Below are positions 22,421 through 30,803 of a stretch of DNA of 64,000 nucleotides, piece after piece. This stretch comes from a virus. Below the pieces are notes generated by a model. That model did no database searches. It was not told where the DNA came from and saw only the letters and a list, made by a program, of their open reading frames with translations. The DNA lies in IMG/VR virus record IMGVR_UViG_3300036398_002581, positions 1 through 64,000 of that record, one strand, 5' to 3'. Positions within the stretch are counted from its first letter, which is position 1, and the number at the start of each line of letters is the position of its first letter. The position numbers and the translations under genes were made by a program.

Positions 22421-22677
22421 TAACCAAGCCTCACATACAGCGGGCCGTTCTCGCCGACGTAGGCTCCGAGCGTGTTGAACTCGAGGAACTCGTCGGCCTC
22501 TTCGTGCGTCATCCCGTCGCGGTCAACGAGAGCCTGAACGCACTTGTCGTAGTCGTAGACGGCGACGACGGCGTGATGATGATTCGCCGTGTAGCCGATG
22601 AACGCCGACTCGAGGCCGTCGGCCAGGAGCGCTTCGGGGTTGATCTCTGTAAGCTCTTCAAGTCGTTCGGCGCTCAT
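22420..22677 (-). CDS. Conserved phage protein, 85 aa
   Basis: Start 22677 by ATGA overlap. YDKCVQALVDRDGMTHEEA and EFLEFNTLGAYVGENGPLYV match a family frequent in phages and of unknown function (the fNTxGAyvGe block). Confidence 0.6.
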   Translation of the reverse strand: MSAERLEELTEINPEALLADGLESAFIGYTANHHHAVVAVYDYDKCVQALVDRDGMTHEEADEFLEFNTLGAYVGENGPLYVRLG

Positions 22678-23408
22678 TCTCCGGTTACCTCCTTGATCCA
22701 CTCCCGATACAAACTCACCCGCGTGTGCGCCGTCTCCTCGCCCTGGCGGCTCTTCAGCGGCCCCCTCGGGGCCATCGTGAAGCTGTTGACCCCGGCCAGC
22801 TTGCCTCCGGCGAAAAGCGGGCCTCCTGAGTCCCCAGGCGAGATGCAGAACTCGAGCGTGCTCGTCCCACACTGAGCGTGGCAGACGATGACCGACCGCT
22901 CGAACCGCTCGATCGTCTGCGTCCCCGCACGCAGCTTGCCGTCGTAACCCTCGTGGCCCGCAGTCAGCTTCCCGTAGAGTCCGTAGCCGACGATGCTGAC
23001 CGTCTGCCCGACCTTCTCGTCGCCGTCGCTAAGTGGTGGGTAGTAGGCAATGCCAGCGGGCTTGTCACAGTGCAGCAGGGCCAGATCGTGAAATCCGTTC
23101 TTGTCGTCGTCCCAGTCCGGGTGGATGACAACTCGGTCAACCAGACGGTTCGACAGCGTGATCCCGCTGACTCCGACTGCAACGTGCGCCGCCGTGATCG
23201 CCCAGTGCGGGGACAACAGAGTTGCCGTCGCCTCCGAGTATTTGCCGTCATCGTCGCGGCCGGAGAAGCGAACTGCGTAATCGCGGAATCGAGAACCGTA
23301 CTCGATGTACCTCGCGTCCGGCACGGCGTCGTCGGTCGTGCCTGCCATCGCGGCGGGAACGCCCAGCAGGAAGGCGGCGAGAGCTTTGTCTTCGATGGGT
23401 GGGGTCAT
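22674..23408 (-). CDS. Secreted trypsin-like serine protease (S1)
   Basis: 244 aa. The catalytic triad is WAITAAHV (His75), HDLALLH (Asp108) and SPGDSGGPLF (Ser194). The N-terminus has a signal-peptide-like ALAAFLLGVPAAMAG, so it is probably exported. Four Cys after residue 110 could form disulfides. Start 23408 is by ATGA overlap. A full S1 protease is unusual in a phage; it could attack envelope or extracellular proteins, or be a lysogenic-conversion factor (inference). Confidence 0.8.
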   Translation of the reverse strand: MTPPIEDKALAAFLLGVPAAMAGTTDDAVPDARYIEYGSRFRDYAVRFSGRDDDGKYSEATATLLSPHWAITAAHVAVGVSGITLSNRLVDRVVIHPDWDDDKNGFHDLALLHCDKPAGIAYYPPLSDGDEKVGQTVSIVGYGLYGKLTAGHEGYDGKLRAGTQTIERFERSVIVCHAQCGTSTLEFCISPGDSGGPLFAGGKLAGVNSFTMAPRGPLKSRQGEETAHTRVSLYREWIKEVTGE

Positions 23409-23506
23409 TGTTTTACAATCCTGAATTCTGAACACCCGCACTTCGGGCACGGGCCATTCGACTGCTTCGGCTCGTTGCAGCGGTTGCAGAGGCGGGTCGA
23501 AGTCAT
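23405..23506 (-). CDS. 33-aa zinc-ribbon protein
   Basis: Reads MTSTRLCNRCNEPKQSNG then PCPKCGCSEF, a CxxC...CxxC knuckle. ATGA overlaps at both ends support translation despite the size. Confidence 0.55.
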   Translation of the reverse strand: MTSTRLCNRCNEPKQSNGPCPKCGCSEFRIVKQ

Positions 23507-23880
23507 CTCTCAACTCCAGCGACCGTTGTTCCTCGCAACTGACAGCCACCTGCGCTGATCACCAAAACCAACTCGCGCTCGTCGCTGAAGTATTCGCCCA
23601 TCAGCCCAGCAATAGTCGCTTTCGCCGCAGGCCACGCGACACGCAGAAAGTTAGCAAGGAACTCCCTGTCGATGGCCGCGGCCCATGCTTTCCCGTCTTC
23701 GGAGATGACGTATTCCAAATAAGAAAACGCAGACGAGAAGTTGCGTCCGCTCTCATCCTCAAGGTCGGCGAAAACGACGACTTCGCTGCGAAAGTAAACG
23801 GCGTCCAGCAAAAGCATCAAGTCGACGTGCCTTCGCAGAAAGTCTTCGCGATCCTGAAAGGTGTTCATCGACCCTGTCAT
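23503..23880 (-). CDS. Hypothetical protein, 125 aa
   Basis: Acidic alpha/beta protein (LMLLLDAVYFRSEVVVFADL). Overlaps both neighbours. No family recognised. Confidence 0.5.
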   Translation of the reverse strand: MTGSMNTFQDREDFLRRHVDLMLLLDAVYFRSEVVVFADLEDESGRNFSSAFSYLEYVISEDGKAWAAAIDREFLANFLRVAWPAAKATIAGLMGEYFSDERELVLVISAGGCQLRGTTVAGVER

Positions 23881-24752
23881 CAGATCGACTCCGCGAGAGC
23901 TTCGTAGTCCAGGCCGTCGATCGTCGGGAACGCCTCGCCCGAGCAGAACTTCAGCATCTTCGGTCGCGCGCCGGATCGCTCTGCGTTGAACGCCTTGATC
24001 GCCTTGGCCGCGCGGCTCTGCCGAAGATCAACCCTATGCCCCTGCGAGATCAGAGTCTCCCGCAGGATGACAAACGGTCGGCTGACATCTTCGTGCGGAC
24101 CAGACAGGCAGTCGGCGAAATCCTTCGCCAGCCTGCGGCTCACGGTGCTAAACAGATAATGCAGCAGGTAGCCGTACTGGTTGTCGTAGAGCTTCGACTT
24201 TCGCATCGCCAACATCGAAGTACGGAGGCCGGGGTGAGCCCGCAGGACGCGATCGACCATCTGCGGCGTCACTTTGGTCGCCCCGGAGGTTGACACTCGA
24301 ATGACGCCGCCGAAATCGACGAACGCGACGAACGCCTGGGCCGCAGCAGCAAGATTCGTCGAGTGTGCCTCGCCTTGCATCGACAGCGCGTCGGCCACCG
24401 AACGCTTCTTTCCGCCGTCGATCGTCTTGAACGCCTCGATGTCGACCCCTCTGACCAGCAAGCTATCGAACGGGACGCCGCTCTGCACGCAGGCAGTAAG
24501 GCGATGCTGGCCGTTAAGGACACCGTCGTCTGCGTCAAGGATGATCGTCTCGCCGTTCATGATCATCTCGCCGCGCCGCATGATCTCGCAAAAATGCTTG
24601 ATATGGGCCTTGTTGATCGGGCGGTTGTTTGTGTTGCGGGTCAGCATTTCTGCTGCCACCTCCGGCGTGACGCGGACGATCGCAACCGTAACGCCGCCGT
24701 AGATGTCAGCCAACTCTTCACTCACCGAGACATCAAGACCCAATGCACACAT
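23880..24752 (-). CDS. ParB/Srx-like nuclease-fold protein
   Basis: 290 aa, start 24752. EMIMNGETIILDADDGVLNGQHRLTA with GQHR is the ParB/sulfiredoxin-like core. The following helical part is like phage ParB-related proteins. May act as DNA-binding or CTP/ATP-dependent regulator or nuclease in phage replication or host interference; no closer function is visible. Confidence 0.7.
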   Translation of the reverse strand: MCALGLDVSVSEELADIYGGVTVAIVRVTPEVAAEMLTRNTNNRPINKAHIKHFCEIMRRGEMIMNGETIILDADDGVLNGQHRLTACVQSGVPFDSLLVRGVDIEAFKTIDGGKKRSVADALSMQGEAHSTNLAAAAQAFVAFVDFGGVIRVSTSGATKVTPQMVDRVLRAHPGLRTSMLAMRKSKLYDNQYGYLLHYLFSTVSRRLAKDFADCLSGPHEDVSRPFVILRETLISQGHRVDLRQSRAAKAIKAFNAERSGARPKMLKFCSGEAFPTIDGLDYEALAESI

Positions 24753-24784
24753 CGAATTCTCCTTTTGTGGAAGTCCCCAAAACC

Positions 24785-25003
24785 TCATCGCCCCTGCTCC
24801 TTCTCGAGCCAATCGGCTGCCTTCACCAGCCACGCCGCGACCTTCCGCAGCGCGTCTGGATTCTCCGAATAGTCGGGATCGTCGTTCGTCGGCGGGACGC
24901 TGTCGAAGCGACAGTCGACATACGCCGCCGCCCCGTCCTCTGACGGCCTGCACACCATGCAGAACAACTCGTCGTCGATGTCGATCGGTGCAGGGGGTTT
25001 CAC
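24785..25003 (-). CDS. Hypothetical acidic protein, 72 aa
   Basis: GTG start overlapping the small membrane-protein stop. Ends in an amphipathic helix (LRKVAAWLVKAADWLEKEQG). No family recognised. Confidence 0.5.
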   Translation of the reverse strand: MKPPAPIDIDDELFCMVCRPSEDGAAAYVDCRFDSVPPTNDDPDYSENPDALRKVAAWLVKAADWLEKEQGR

Positions 25004-25113
25004 TTGTCCCTCGTCATGTACGGGATGAGGCTGATGTACACGACCGCCCCAACGAACACGAGGAGCGTCGCGACGTTCAGCCAGACGCTGATCGACTGTT
25101 CGATTTCGTTCAT
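25000..25113 (-). CDS. 37-aa single-span membrane protein
   Basis: MNEIEQSISVWLNVATLLVF... with one hydrophobic helix from residue 10 to 30, and a short basic end (TRDK). GTGA overlap with the next gene. Confidence 0.5.
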   Translation of the reverse strand: MNEIEQSISVWLNVATLLVFVGAVVYISLIPYMTRDK

Positions 25114-25124
25114 GCCCAAGAGCA

Positions 25125-25367
25125 TCACTCACCGTTGAGAAATTGGAACCACGTTCGGGCCGGTTTCTTGAGCTGCTCGACATCGAACAGCACCGAGGCC
25201 CACGACTTCTCCAGAGCCTCGACGCGGGCAGTCAGGGCGGCGAGCCCCCTGCTAGTGACAACCACCATGCGGTCTGTCGACTCGCCCTCCTCGCGTAGCT
25301 CGTGGACCGTCTTCGCGATACCGGCGAGAGACTGCTCGACGCTGAAAGCTGGCTTCTTCTTGCTCAC
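25125..25367 (-). CDS. Hypothetical helical protein, 80 aa
   Basis: Lys-rich start (SKKKPAF), then a predicted coiled coil (LAALTARVEALEKSWASVL). The gap to csrA (25368-25430) shows only weak dyads. Confidence 0.5.
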   Translation of the reverse strand: MSKKKPAFSVEQSLAGIAKTVHELREEGESTDRMVVVTSRGLAALTARVEALEKSWASVLFDVEQLKKPARTWFQFLNGE

Positions 25368-25430
25368 GACTTCACCCCTTCTTCGATTTAAACACGACGA
25401 TGCCTTACACCACTCACGCGGTGACGTTGA

Positions 25431-25613
25431 TCACGACGCCGTCTCCTTCGGCGGAGCCCGATAGATCAGCTCCTCACGCACGATCTTGACGTGCTTGGGT
25501 GCGTCGATGACCAGACGCACCGTCTTGCCGACCACGGATTCCACCGTGATCTCGATATGCGGTCGATCCAGAATCAGCTTCTGACCGGGGCGACGTGTTA
25601 AGCAGAGTGGCAT
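25431..25613 (-). CDS. csrA: Phage-encoded CsrA translational regulator
   Basis: 60 aa. Clear CsrA: LTRRPGQKLILD, IEITVESVVGKTVRLVIDAP, HVKIVREELI, with the RNA-binding R6 and R44-type residues kept (RRPG and VREE). CsrA dimers bind GGA in RNA hairpin loops and block or stabilise mRNAs. The gene has its own promoter and a GGA-loop hairpin over its ribosome-binding site (25614-25630), the usual arrangement for self-control. Extra C-terminus of about six residues. Confidence 0.92.
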   Translation of the reverse strand: MPLCLTRRPGQKLILDRPHIEITVESVVGKTVRLVIDAPKHVKIVREELIYRAPPKETAS

Positions 25614-25630
25614 ACGGGAATCCTTTCCGT
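25614..25630 (-). promoter_or_regulatory. GGA-loop hairpin over the csrA ribosome-binding site
   Basis: Minus strand ACGGAA-AGGA-TTCCCGT, ending directly before the ATG. The six-pair stem (one bulged C) presents AGGA, which is also the Shine-Dalgarno sequence, as the loop. This is the known form of CsrA binding sites at repressed genes. Confidence 0.6.
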
Positions 25631-25643
25631 TGTGTGCGGCAGT

Positions 25644-25672
25644 AGCCTACCGGGTACCAAGTGTCCTGTCCA
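25644..25672 (-). promoter_or_regulatory. csrA promoter TGGACA-17-TAGGCT
   Basis: -35 TGGACA (25672-25667), 17-base spacer, -10 TAGGCT (25649-25644) within the TAGGCTAC box; 31 bases to the start. Confidence 0.6.
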
Positions 25673-26126
25673 GATGTCTTTTGCACTCGTCCTTCACCAT
25701 CGATCGCGGGTGGCTTTCAGCCGCCCACTTCAGGTAGTCCATGCCGCGAGGCTGCTTCTCGACCTCGGCGAGAGTCAGGCCAGCGAAGCGACCGTCTCGC
25801 AGGACGAACTCCTGCTCGCGCGGCTTTAGATGCCCCTTGATCGCCTTGACCCACTGGCCGGTGCCGCAGAACACGCACGCCAGATACCACTCGCCGTGAT
25901 CCTCGTGCAGGATGTCGTGGCACTGCGTGCCGCAGCGGCCGTCGGCGCAGTCGTAGGTGTGGTCGATCATCCCGATGGGGAGGATCGCCCTAGTGGGCAA
26001 TTCCCCTATATAAATAGGCGTTTTTTCGGGTTCCTGTTCTGGAACCGTCTGCGGCGCGCTTGGCCGTTTTGCCGACCCCCTCCGTCTGGTCGGCTCATCG
26101 GGAGAAACGTCGAAGAGCAGGCTCAT
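25647..26126 (-). CDS. Zinc-containing DUF3820/exonuclease-X-tail-like protein
   Basis: 159 aa. Middle: CADGRCGTQCHDIL ... CVFCGTG, a zinc site. C-terminus: FVLRDGRFAGLTLAEVEKQP then DYLKWAAES matches the DUF3820-type domain found in exonuclease X-like proteins. It lies next to helicase and primase genes, so a DNA-processing role is likely. The csrA promoter overlaps its end. Confidence 0.6.
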   Translation of the reverse strand: MSLLFDVSPDEPTRRRGSAKRPSAPQTVPEQEPEKTPIYIGELPTRAILPIGMIDHTYDCADGRCGTQCHDILHEDHGEWYLACVFCGTGQWVKAIKGHLKPREQEFVLRDGRFAGLTLAEVEKQPRGMDYLKWAAESHPRSMVKDECKRHLDRTLGTR

Positions 26127-27775
26127 ATTGGCATCTCCATCCGGTACTTTTCGCGGGGGTCATGGGCCACGATCAACTTGCGCTTGGCTCTGGTGACGGC
26201 GACGTACTCGATCCGCCGTTCCTCGTCGTGACGCTCCTGGCTGTTTTCCTCGCTTTCTCGGATTCGGCGGCCAATGCTCGATAGCACGATTACCTTGGAC
26301 GCCTCTTGTCCCTTGACCGCATGGATAGTGCCTACTTTGACCTTCGGGTTCGTCACATGCTCCAGGCCATACCGCTTGGCCGCCGAGGCCCACTTCGACC
26401 CGCCGTCTGGCAGGCCGCTCCAGGCTCCGCTAGCAATGGCATCACGCAGTTGGTCAGTGGCCCCGACCGCCGGCAAATCCTCGGGGAAGAGGATGTCGAA
26501 GCGATCCTTGAGCCCCTTGTTCCATTGGCTCTTCGATCCCCGCATCAGCCACGTTCGCCCGTCCGAAGTCTTGCTAGGTAGGATATCGATCGCCTGAGAC
26601 CATTCGTCTGCGGTCGCACCCATGCCATGCTGGAGCTTCCATAGGCCCGCCATGCCGATGTCGCGATTGTAGGAGCCCTGCTTGGCCTTCACACGGCGAA
26701 ACGGCACACCAACGTCGTCAAGGATGGCAGCGATCCGGCCGACGTGCCGGTTTGTCCTAGCGATCACCAGCGTCTCCTCCCGCGGGTCGATGTCGGCGAG
26801 GTCGTCCTCGAAGTTCTCGCTCTCCTCAACGCAGCCGTCATGATCGGCCGGGGCGATCCCGCGGTCCCAGTAGTCGTGCAGACGCTGGAGGCAACGCTCG
26901 CCCAGCTCGAGGATCGGCTTCGCACAGCGGTAGCTCTTCGGCATGATCTTCTGGTTCTTCCCGACATCCCATGCCATGAAATACTTGCTCGATGCCCCCG
27001 CCCACGAGTACAGAACTTGGTATGGATCGCCAACCGCCCAAGCCCACCGGCATGCGTCCCCCGTCAGCAGCCTCTGGCAGGCCATGTCCAGCAGCCGGCT
27101 GGCATCCTGGGCCTCGTCGAAAATCCATCCCACGACGGTATCCGGCACCAGACCCTCTGGCGCGATCATCTCCGGCCCCGTCTTCGGGTCGTTCCTGACC
27201 CCCGCGAACCGGCAGAGCATGTCTGTGAAGTCGGTCCTCCCATCCAGACGCTTCGCTGCTTCGTACATCTCGACTCTCTGGATCACCTCGTCGGCCCCCG
27301 GAGCGTCGGGCGACTGATCGGCATCGACGATCTGCCGCAGGGGCACGACCATGCTCCGGGCGAACGACCAGTAATTGAGCGCAGCAGCCGCCACAGGGTC
27401 GCCAATGTAGAGAGCGACCCCGCCGTCATCCTCGTCGATGGAGCACTGCACGTCGCTCCCCAGGGCCTCAGAGACCCATTTGTCGTCCTCCTTGCCTCCG
27501 CCCAGTGTTTCCCCCTTCTGGATGCCAAGCTGCTTGTAGGCGACGCTGTGTGCCGTCCTGAACCAGCCGTGGCGTTCAAGGTCGCCCTGCTTCATCCCCC
27601 AGGCCGACGCCGCGCGACTCGCGGCCTCCGACCTTGCAGCCCGCGTGAAGCTGGAGAAGCCAATAGCGAATGGGTTACCTGCGACCTCTGGGCGATCCAT
27701 CGCTTTCTCGGCGATGTCCAACATCATCCTCGTTTTGCCAGTTCCAGCCCCTCCGATGACCCTTGCGACTTGCAT
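26123..27775 (-). CDS. UvrD/Rep-like SF1 DNA helicase
   Basis: 550 aa. Walker A GGAGTGKT (8-15), FSSFTRAA (motif Ia), motif II FDEAQDA, motif III GDPYQVLYSW, motif V VGTIHAVKGQEASKV, motif VI EYVAVTRAK. 3'-5' translocase expected. Follows the primase gene; likely replicative or recombinational unwinding. Confidence 0.88.
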   Translation of the reverse strand: MQVARVIGGAGTGKTRMMLDIAEKAMDRPEVAGNPFAIGFSSFTRAARSEAASRAASAWGMKQGDLERHGWFRTAHSVAYKQLGIQKGETLGGGKEDDKWVSEALGSDVQCSIDEDDGGVALYIGDPVAAAALNYWSFARSMVVPLRQIVDADQSPDAPGADEVIQRVEMYEAAKRLDGRTDFTDMLCRFAGVRNDPKTGPEMIAPEGLVPDTVVGWIFDEAQDASRLLDMACQRLLTGDACRWAWAVGDPYQVLYSWAGASSKYFMAWDVGKNQKIMPKSYRCAKPILELGERCLQRLHDYWDRGIAPADHDGCVEESENFEDDLADIDPREETLVIARTNRHVGRIAAILDDVGVPFRRVKAKQGSYNRDIGMAGLWKLQHGMGATADEWSQAIDILPSKTSDGRTWLMRGSKSQWNKGLKDRFDILFPEDLPAVGATDQLRDAIASGAWSGLPDGGSKWASAAKRYGLEHVTNPKVKVGTIHAVKGQEASKVIVLSSIGRRIRESEENSQERHDEERRIEYVAVTRAKRKLIVAHDPREKYRMEMPI

Positions 27776-27829
27776 GACGGAAAACCTCCTTGTTGTAAGT
27801 CCCTGAAAACAAACACTTTACGAACACTG

Positions 27830-27851
27830 ACGCCGAATCGGCGTCTTTTTC
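27830..27851 (+). terminator. Hairpin with U-tract on the plus strand
   Basis: GACGCCGAATCGGCGTC then TTTTTC, a rho-independent form reading rightward. The surrounding genes are all leftward. It overlaps the end of the primase gene. It may stop antisense transcription. On the minus strand the same hairpin has no U-tract. Confidence 0.55.
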
Positions 27852-29706
27852 AAAATTCCGCGTCAGTCGTAAGTCCTTGCGCAGCAACGAGTTGCGACCC
27901 AGGACGCGGAATACGGGGTTCCTGAGCAGTTTTTTCACCCTCGACCCCTATCGGAACCCCCGTATTAAGGGCGAATTCCCCGTCAGTCGCCGTTGCCCCC
28001 TCGGCAAGAGACTGAACAGCCTCGATCCACTCTGGAGAAAAGACCGTGAACGAGTGCCGAACAGTCCCGAATGAGTGCCGCCGCTCGGGGATGTCGGCCG
28101 CCTGCATCCTCGTGCAGATCAAATGCCGCATCCTGATCCGTTCCCCAGCCTGAACGTCGTGCGTTCGACCGATGTCTTCCCAAACCTTTGTCCACTTGAA
28201 CCAGAGTTCATCCGGCTTCACCCAGCATGGGCGACCAGACACGTTCGGCTCCGGCTTATCCTCGTCTCGCGGCTGCGTCGCCTTGCCGAATGTCTCGAGC
28301 AAGTAAGCCGCCAGGGTGGCGAATCGCAGGCTTGAGGCTCCAACGTGAATGTCGGCTTCCTTGTCTGCCTGCTTCTTGTCCACCAGCTTCTCGACGAGTC
28401 CACGAATCTTGGGCTTGGTCTTGCTGCCCTCCTGGCCCCGCCAGACCCGTTCCCACTCGCCGCGGTCGCCGTCAAGGATCACCCGCCGAGTCGCCGAGAA
28501 GACCTTGTTCGCCACCTTCGTTGCCGACCGGAATTCGTCGAACGCGAACGTCACCTTGCCCTTGCAAGGCGTGTCCTTCCACTGGTTGACGCACAGGACG
28601 ATCTCGGGCGGGTCAGACTGAATCATCTGAATCTCCCAGCAGCCTGGGAGCCACTCGCCTTCCGACCAACCATCGACTGGCTTCCACTCAAGCCCCTGCA
28701 TGGCGTATCCGCTCACCGACTTCTTCACATCACCTGCGGCAGCCTTTTCGCCGATCTTCTTGGCGGTCTCCTCGATGTCCGCTTTTTTCTTAGGCACCAT
28801 CTCGCCGGCCTGCTCAAGGTCGCGTCGATGCGACACGCACGAATGAACAATGCTCCATATCTCTTCGCGAGACTTTGGAGGCTTGCATCGTTGCAGGTTC
28901 GTGTTCCATACAAGCCCGAAGATGTCCTCCTGTTCGTCGTCGTCCTCGTAGAAGTCATTCCTCATCACAAGCTTGGTTGCGAGTGCCAATAGCGTTGGGT
29001 GCCTTGAGCCTTCGTTCACGTCGCCGTGTATGACCTGACGAGAAGACTTTGCTTTTGCGTTCGGCCTCCCGTTCACGCGGCCACTAACGATCGCACGCGC
29101 CAGCTCTTCTGGAACCTTTGCAAGCTCAACCTCGTCGATGCGAAGTGTCGGCTTCCACTTGTATTGCACGCCCTTCCAGTGCCACGAGCACGGGATCACG
29201 CTCTGGGAAGCCTTCTTGCCGACGCCTAGCCGAACCTCGAGGCCGTTCGGATACACGACCGCCTTGTCGGTCTGGCTGAACCGATCGTCCCAGAGGAAGA
29301 GCCGGTGCTCAGACCGACCAGACGAATATGTCGGCGTGGCGATCCTTGTCAGCCCGATCTGTTCGGCGTACTGCTGACCCGCTGGATCATCCCACTCAAT
29401 ATCGATGATCCCCGTGGTTGGCCCTAGAACGACGCCGATGTTGAACGGCACGCCGTCTCGCTCGTACTCTTCAAGCCAAGCCTCAACATCGTCTTCAGTC
29501 CGCGCCACCCGGTGCTGCCAGCCATCGCCACCGGAAGGGTGCTTGCCGCACTGCTTCTTGACGGAGCCGTCGATATGATGCCCGTCCTTGCCGCAGGTGC
29601 AGAAACCGTCAGGCGTGATGCCGTGAAGCTTCGCCACGCGGCCGCCGACGGCGATCATCGCGCAGGCTTCCCTGAAGACCGCGTTCACGTCGAATTCAAA
29701 GACCAT
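27850..29706 (-). CDS. Prim-pol type DNA primase/polymerase
   Basis: 618 aa, start 29706 with GGAGGTACATC upstream. The N-terminus matches the bifunctional primase/polymerase domain: KHPSGGDGWQHRVART, GVVLGPTTGIIDIEWDD (catalytic D102-I-E104) and SSGRSEHRLF. Then a PriCT-1-like part near NEGSRHPTLLALATKLV. No Walker A, so no fused helicase; the separate UvrD-like and SNF2-type helicases may supply it. C-terminal 250 residues have no call. Confidence 0.82.
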   Translation of the reverse strand: MVFEFDVNAVFREACAMIAVGGRVAKLHGITPDGFCTCGKDGHHIDGSVKKQCGKHPSGGDGWQHRVARTEDDVEAWLEEYERDGVPFNIGVVLGPTTGIIDIEWDDPAGQQYAEQIGLTRIATPTYSSGRSEHRLFLWDDRFSQTDKAVVYPNGLEVRLGVGKKASQSVIPCSWHWKGVQYKWKPTLRIDEVELAKVPEELARAIVSGRVNGRPNAKAKSSRQVIHGDVNEGSRHPTLLALATKLVMRNDFYEDDDEQEDIFGLVWNTNLQRCKPPKSREEIWSIVHSCVSHRRDLEQAGEMVPKKKADIEETAKKIGEKAAAGDVKKSVSGYAMQGLEWKPVDGWSEGEWLPGCWEIQMIQSDPPEIVLCVNQWKDTPCKGKVTFAFDEFRSATKVANKVFSATRRVILDGDRGEWERVWRGQEGSKTKPKIRGLVEKLVDKKQADKEADIHVGASSLRFATLAAYLLETFGKATQPRDEDKPEPNVSGRPCWVKPDELWFKWTKVWEDIGRTHDVQAGERIRMRHLICTRMQAADIPERRHSFGTVRHSFTVFSPEWIEAVQSLAEGATATDGEFALNTGVPIGVEGEKTAQEPRIPRPGSQLVAAQGLTTDAEF

Positions 29707-29751
29707 GATGTACCTCCATGTATTGCCAAGAAAAAAGCCCTCCCCTCCCAC

Positions 29752-30582
29752 TCACGTCCCAATCCTCCACTCCGGGCAGACCCACTTAGACCGCCAGTTC
29801 AAAGGCTCGCTCATCGCAAAAACCTTCGACCACTCATTCAGATAAAAGCTGCCGATGGCTTCGTCTTCGACGATGATGGCGTTTTCGCGGCTCCTAGTCC
29901 CGTTGGCTGTGGGGTTGAACGAGCCTGTCCACACGCTTTTCGGCGAGAAAATTGGATAATCTTCGCCGGACACGTTGCATTTCCCGAAGGACACGCGGCA
30001 GCTAACGGCAAACTTGTGGTGCATCCTCGGAGAAGCTGCTCTTCGATCAGTGTTTGCCACACCAGCGCATCGAACGGCCTCAACTCTTGGGTCTGAGCAA
30101 ACGGATAAATCGCGTGCGTAGAACGGAAGACTCATACGTCCGAAAGGGCATTTGAGCGCCGCGTATTTTCGACGAAGCGTTGCGTTTGAGCTTCTTGCGT
30201 GTCCAGCGTCAGGCCGAAGGAAATCCTCCTTCTGGACGACGACTTGGCACCCGTGCTCGACAGACGCGAGAGCGTCAAGGACTTTGTAATTGGTAAGCCA
30301 TGCGAAGCATGCAAAGACGAAGTCGCTGCCTTCAATGAAGTTCGCCAGCGACTTCTCGAGGTTCCCTGCCAAGGCGACAACAAGGCCAAAAAATTTGCCA
30401 TTGCCCGGCGATGAAAACTCATTCATCCGACACAAGTGGTAATCGCAATGTCCCGCCTCTGACAGCCTGCTAGGAAGACCGTATTGATCAACCACCACCT
30501 TGCTGACAAGCGGCACATCCTCGCCGTCCGCGTGCTCGACGCGAAGTTCGTTCCAGTTGACTTGGCCGCCGTTCATTTCCAT
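29752..30582 (-). CDS. Phospholipase D-like nuclease-fold protein
   Basis: 276 aa. MHHKFAVS supplies the HxK of a PLD site, and VWTGSFNPTANGTRSRENAII matches the PLD nuclease strand-turn after it. The usual Asp four residues after Lys is replaced here (HHKFAVSC). Only one motif copy, so a dimer would be needed. Located next to prim-pol; DNA end processing or defence nuclease are possible. ACAAGGAGAAACC upstream. Confidence 0.6.
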   Translation of the reverse strand: MEMNGGQVNWNELRVEHADGEDVPLVSKVVVDQYGLPSRLSEAGHCDYHLCRMNEFSSPGNGKFFGLVVALAGNLEKSLANFIEGSDFVFACFAWLTNYKVLDALASVEHGCQVVVQKEDFLRPDAGHARSSNATLRRKYAALKCPFGRMSLPFYARDLSVCSDPRVEAVRCAGVANTDRRAASPRMHHKFAVSCRVSFGKCNVSGEDYPIFSPKSVWTGSFNPTANGTRSRENAIIVEDEAIGSFYLNEWSKVFAMSEPLNWRSKWVCPEWRIGT

Positions 30583-30610
30583 TGCTTGGTTTCTCCTTGT
30601 TGTTGTTGGT

Positions 30611-30657
30611 TAAAAGACCCCCCTGCGGAGCCGCCATCACTGGCGACCCCGCAGGGG
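30611..30657 (-). terminator. Rho-independent terminator (minus strand)
   Basis: On the minus strand CCCCTGCGG ... CCGCAGGGG with an inner GCCAGTGATGGC hairpin, then GGTCTTTTA. It follows the gene ending at 30804. The 221-base gap (30583-30803) otherwise holds no gene that I can support. Confidence 0.75.
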
Positions 30658-30803
30658 TATGAGTCCCGCCCGTCCAGGCCCGCGGGAAAGGTGACGCGGG
30701 TTATCTGGACCGACTTCCGGCGTTACGACGCCACTAACCGGCTAGGCGACCGGGCGGTCGGACGATGAGCCAACCGCTATGGCCGCCGGCCCAGCCGGCT
30801 GAA

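Noticed and set aside
23880-24752. Plasmid partition system (ParB)
   Set aside because: No ParA ATPase lies nearby and the protein is the phage-type ParB-like core only. A phage-plasmid lifestyle cannot be claimed.
26744-27925. Open frames of 390-480 codons on the plus strand opposite the helicase (also 30765-31928, 32466-33716, 59203-60441, 61188-62636)
   Set aside because: Each is antisense to a gene with clear family motifs, has no recognisable domain and no ribosome-binding site.
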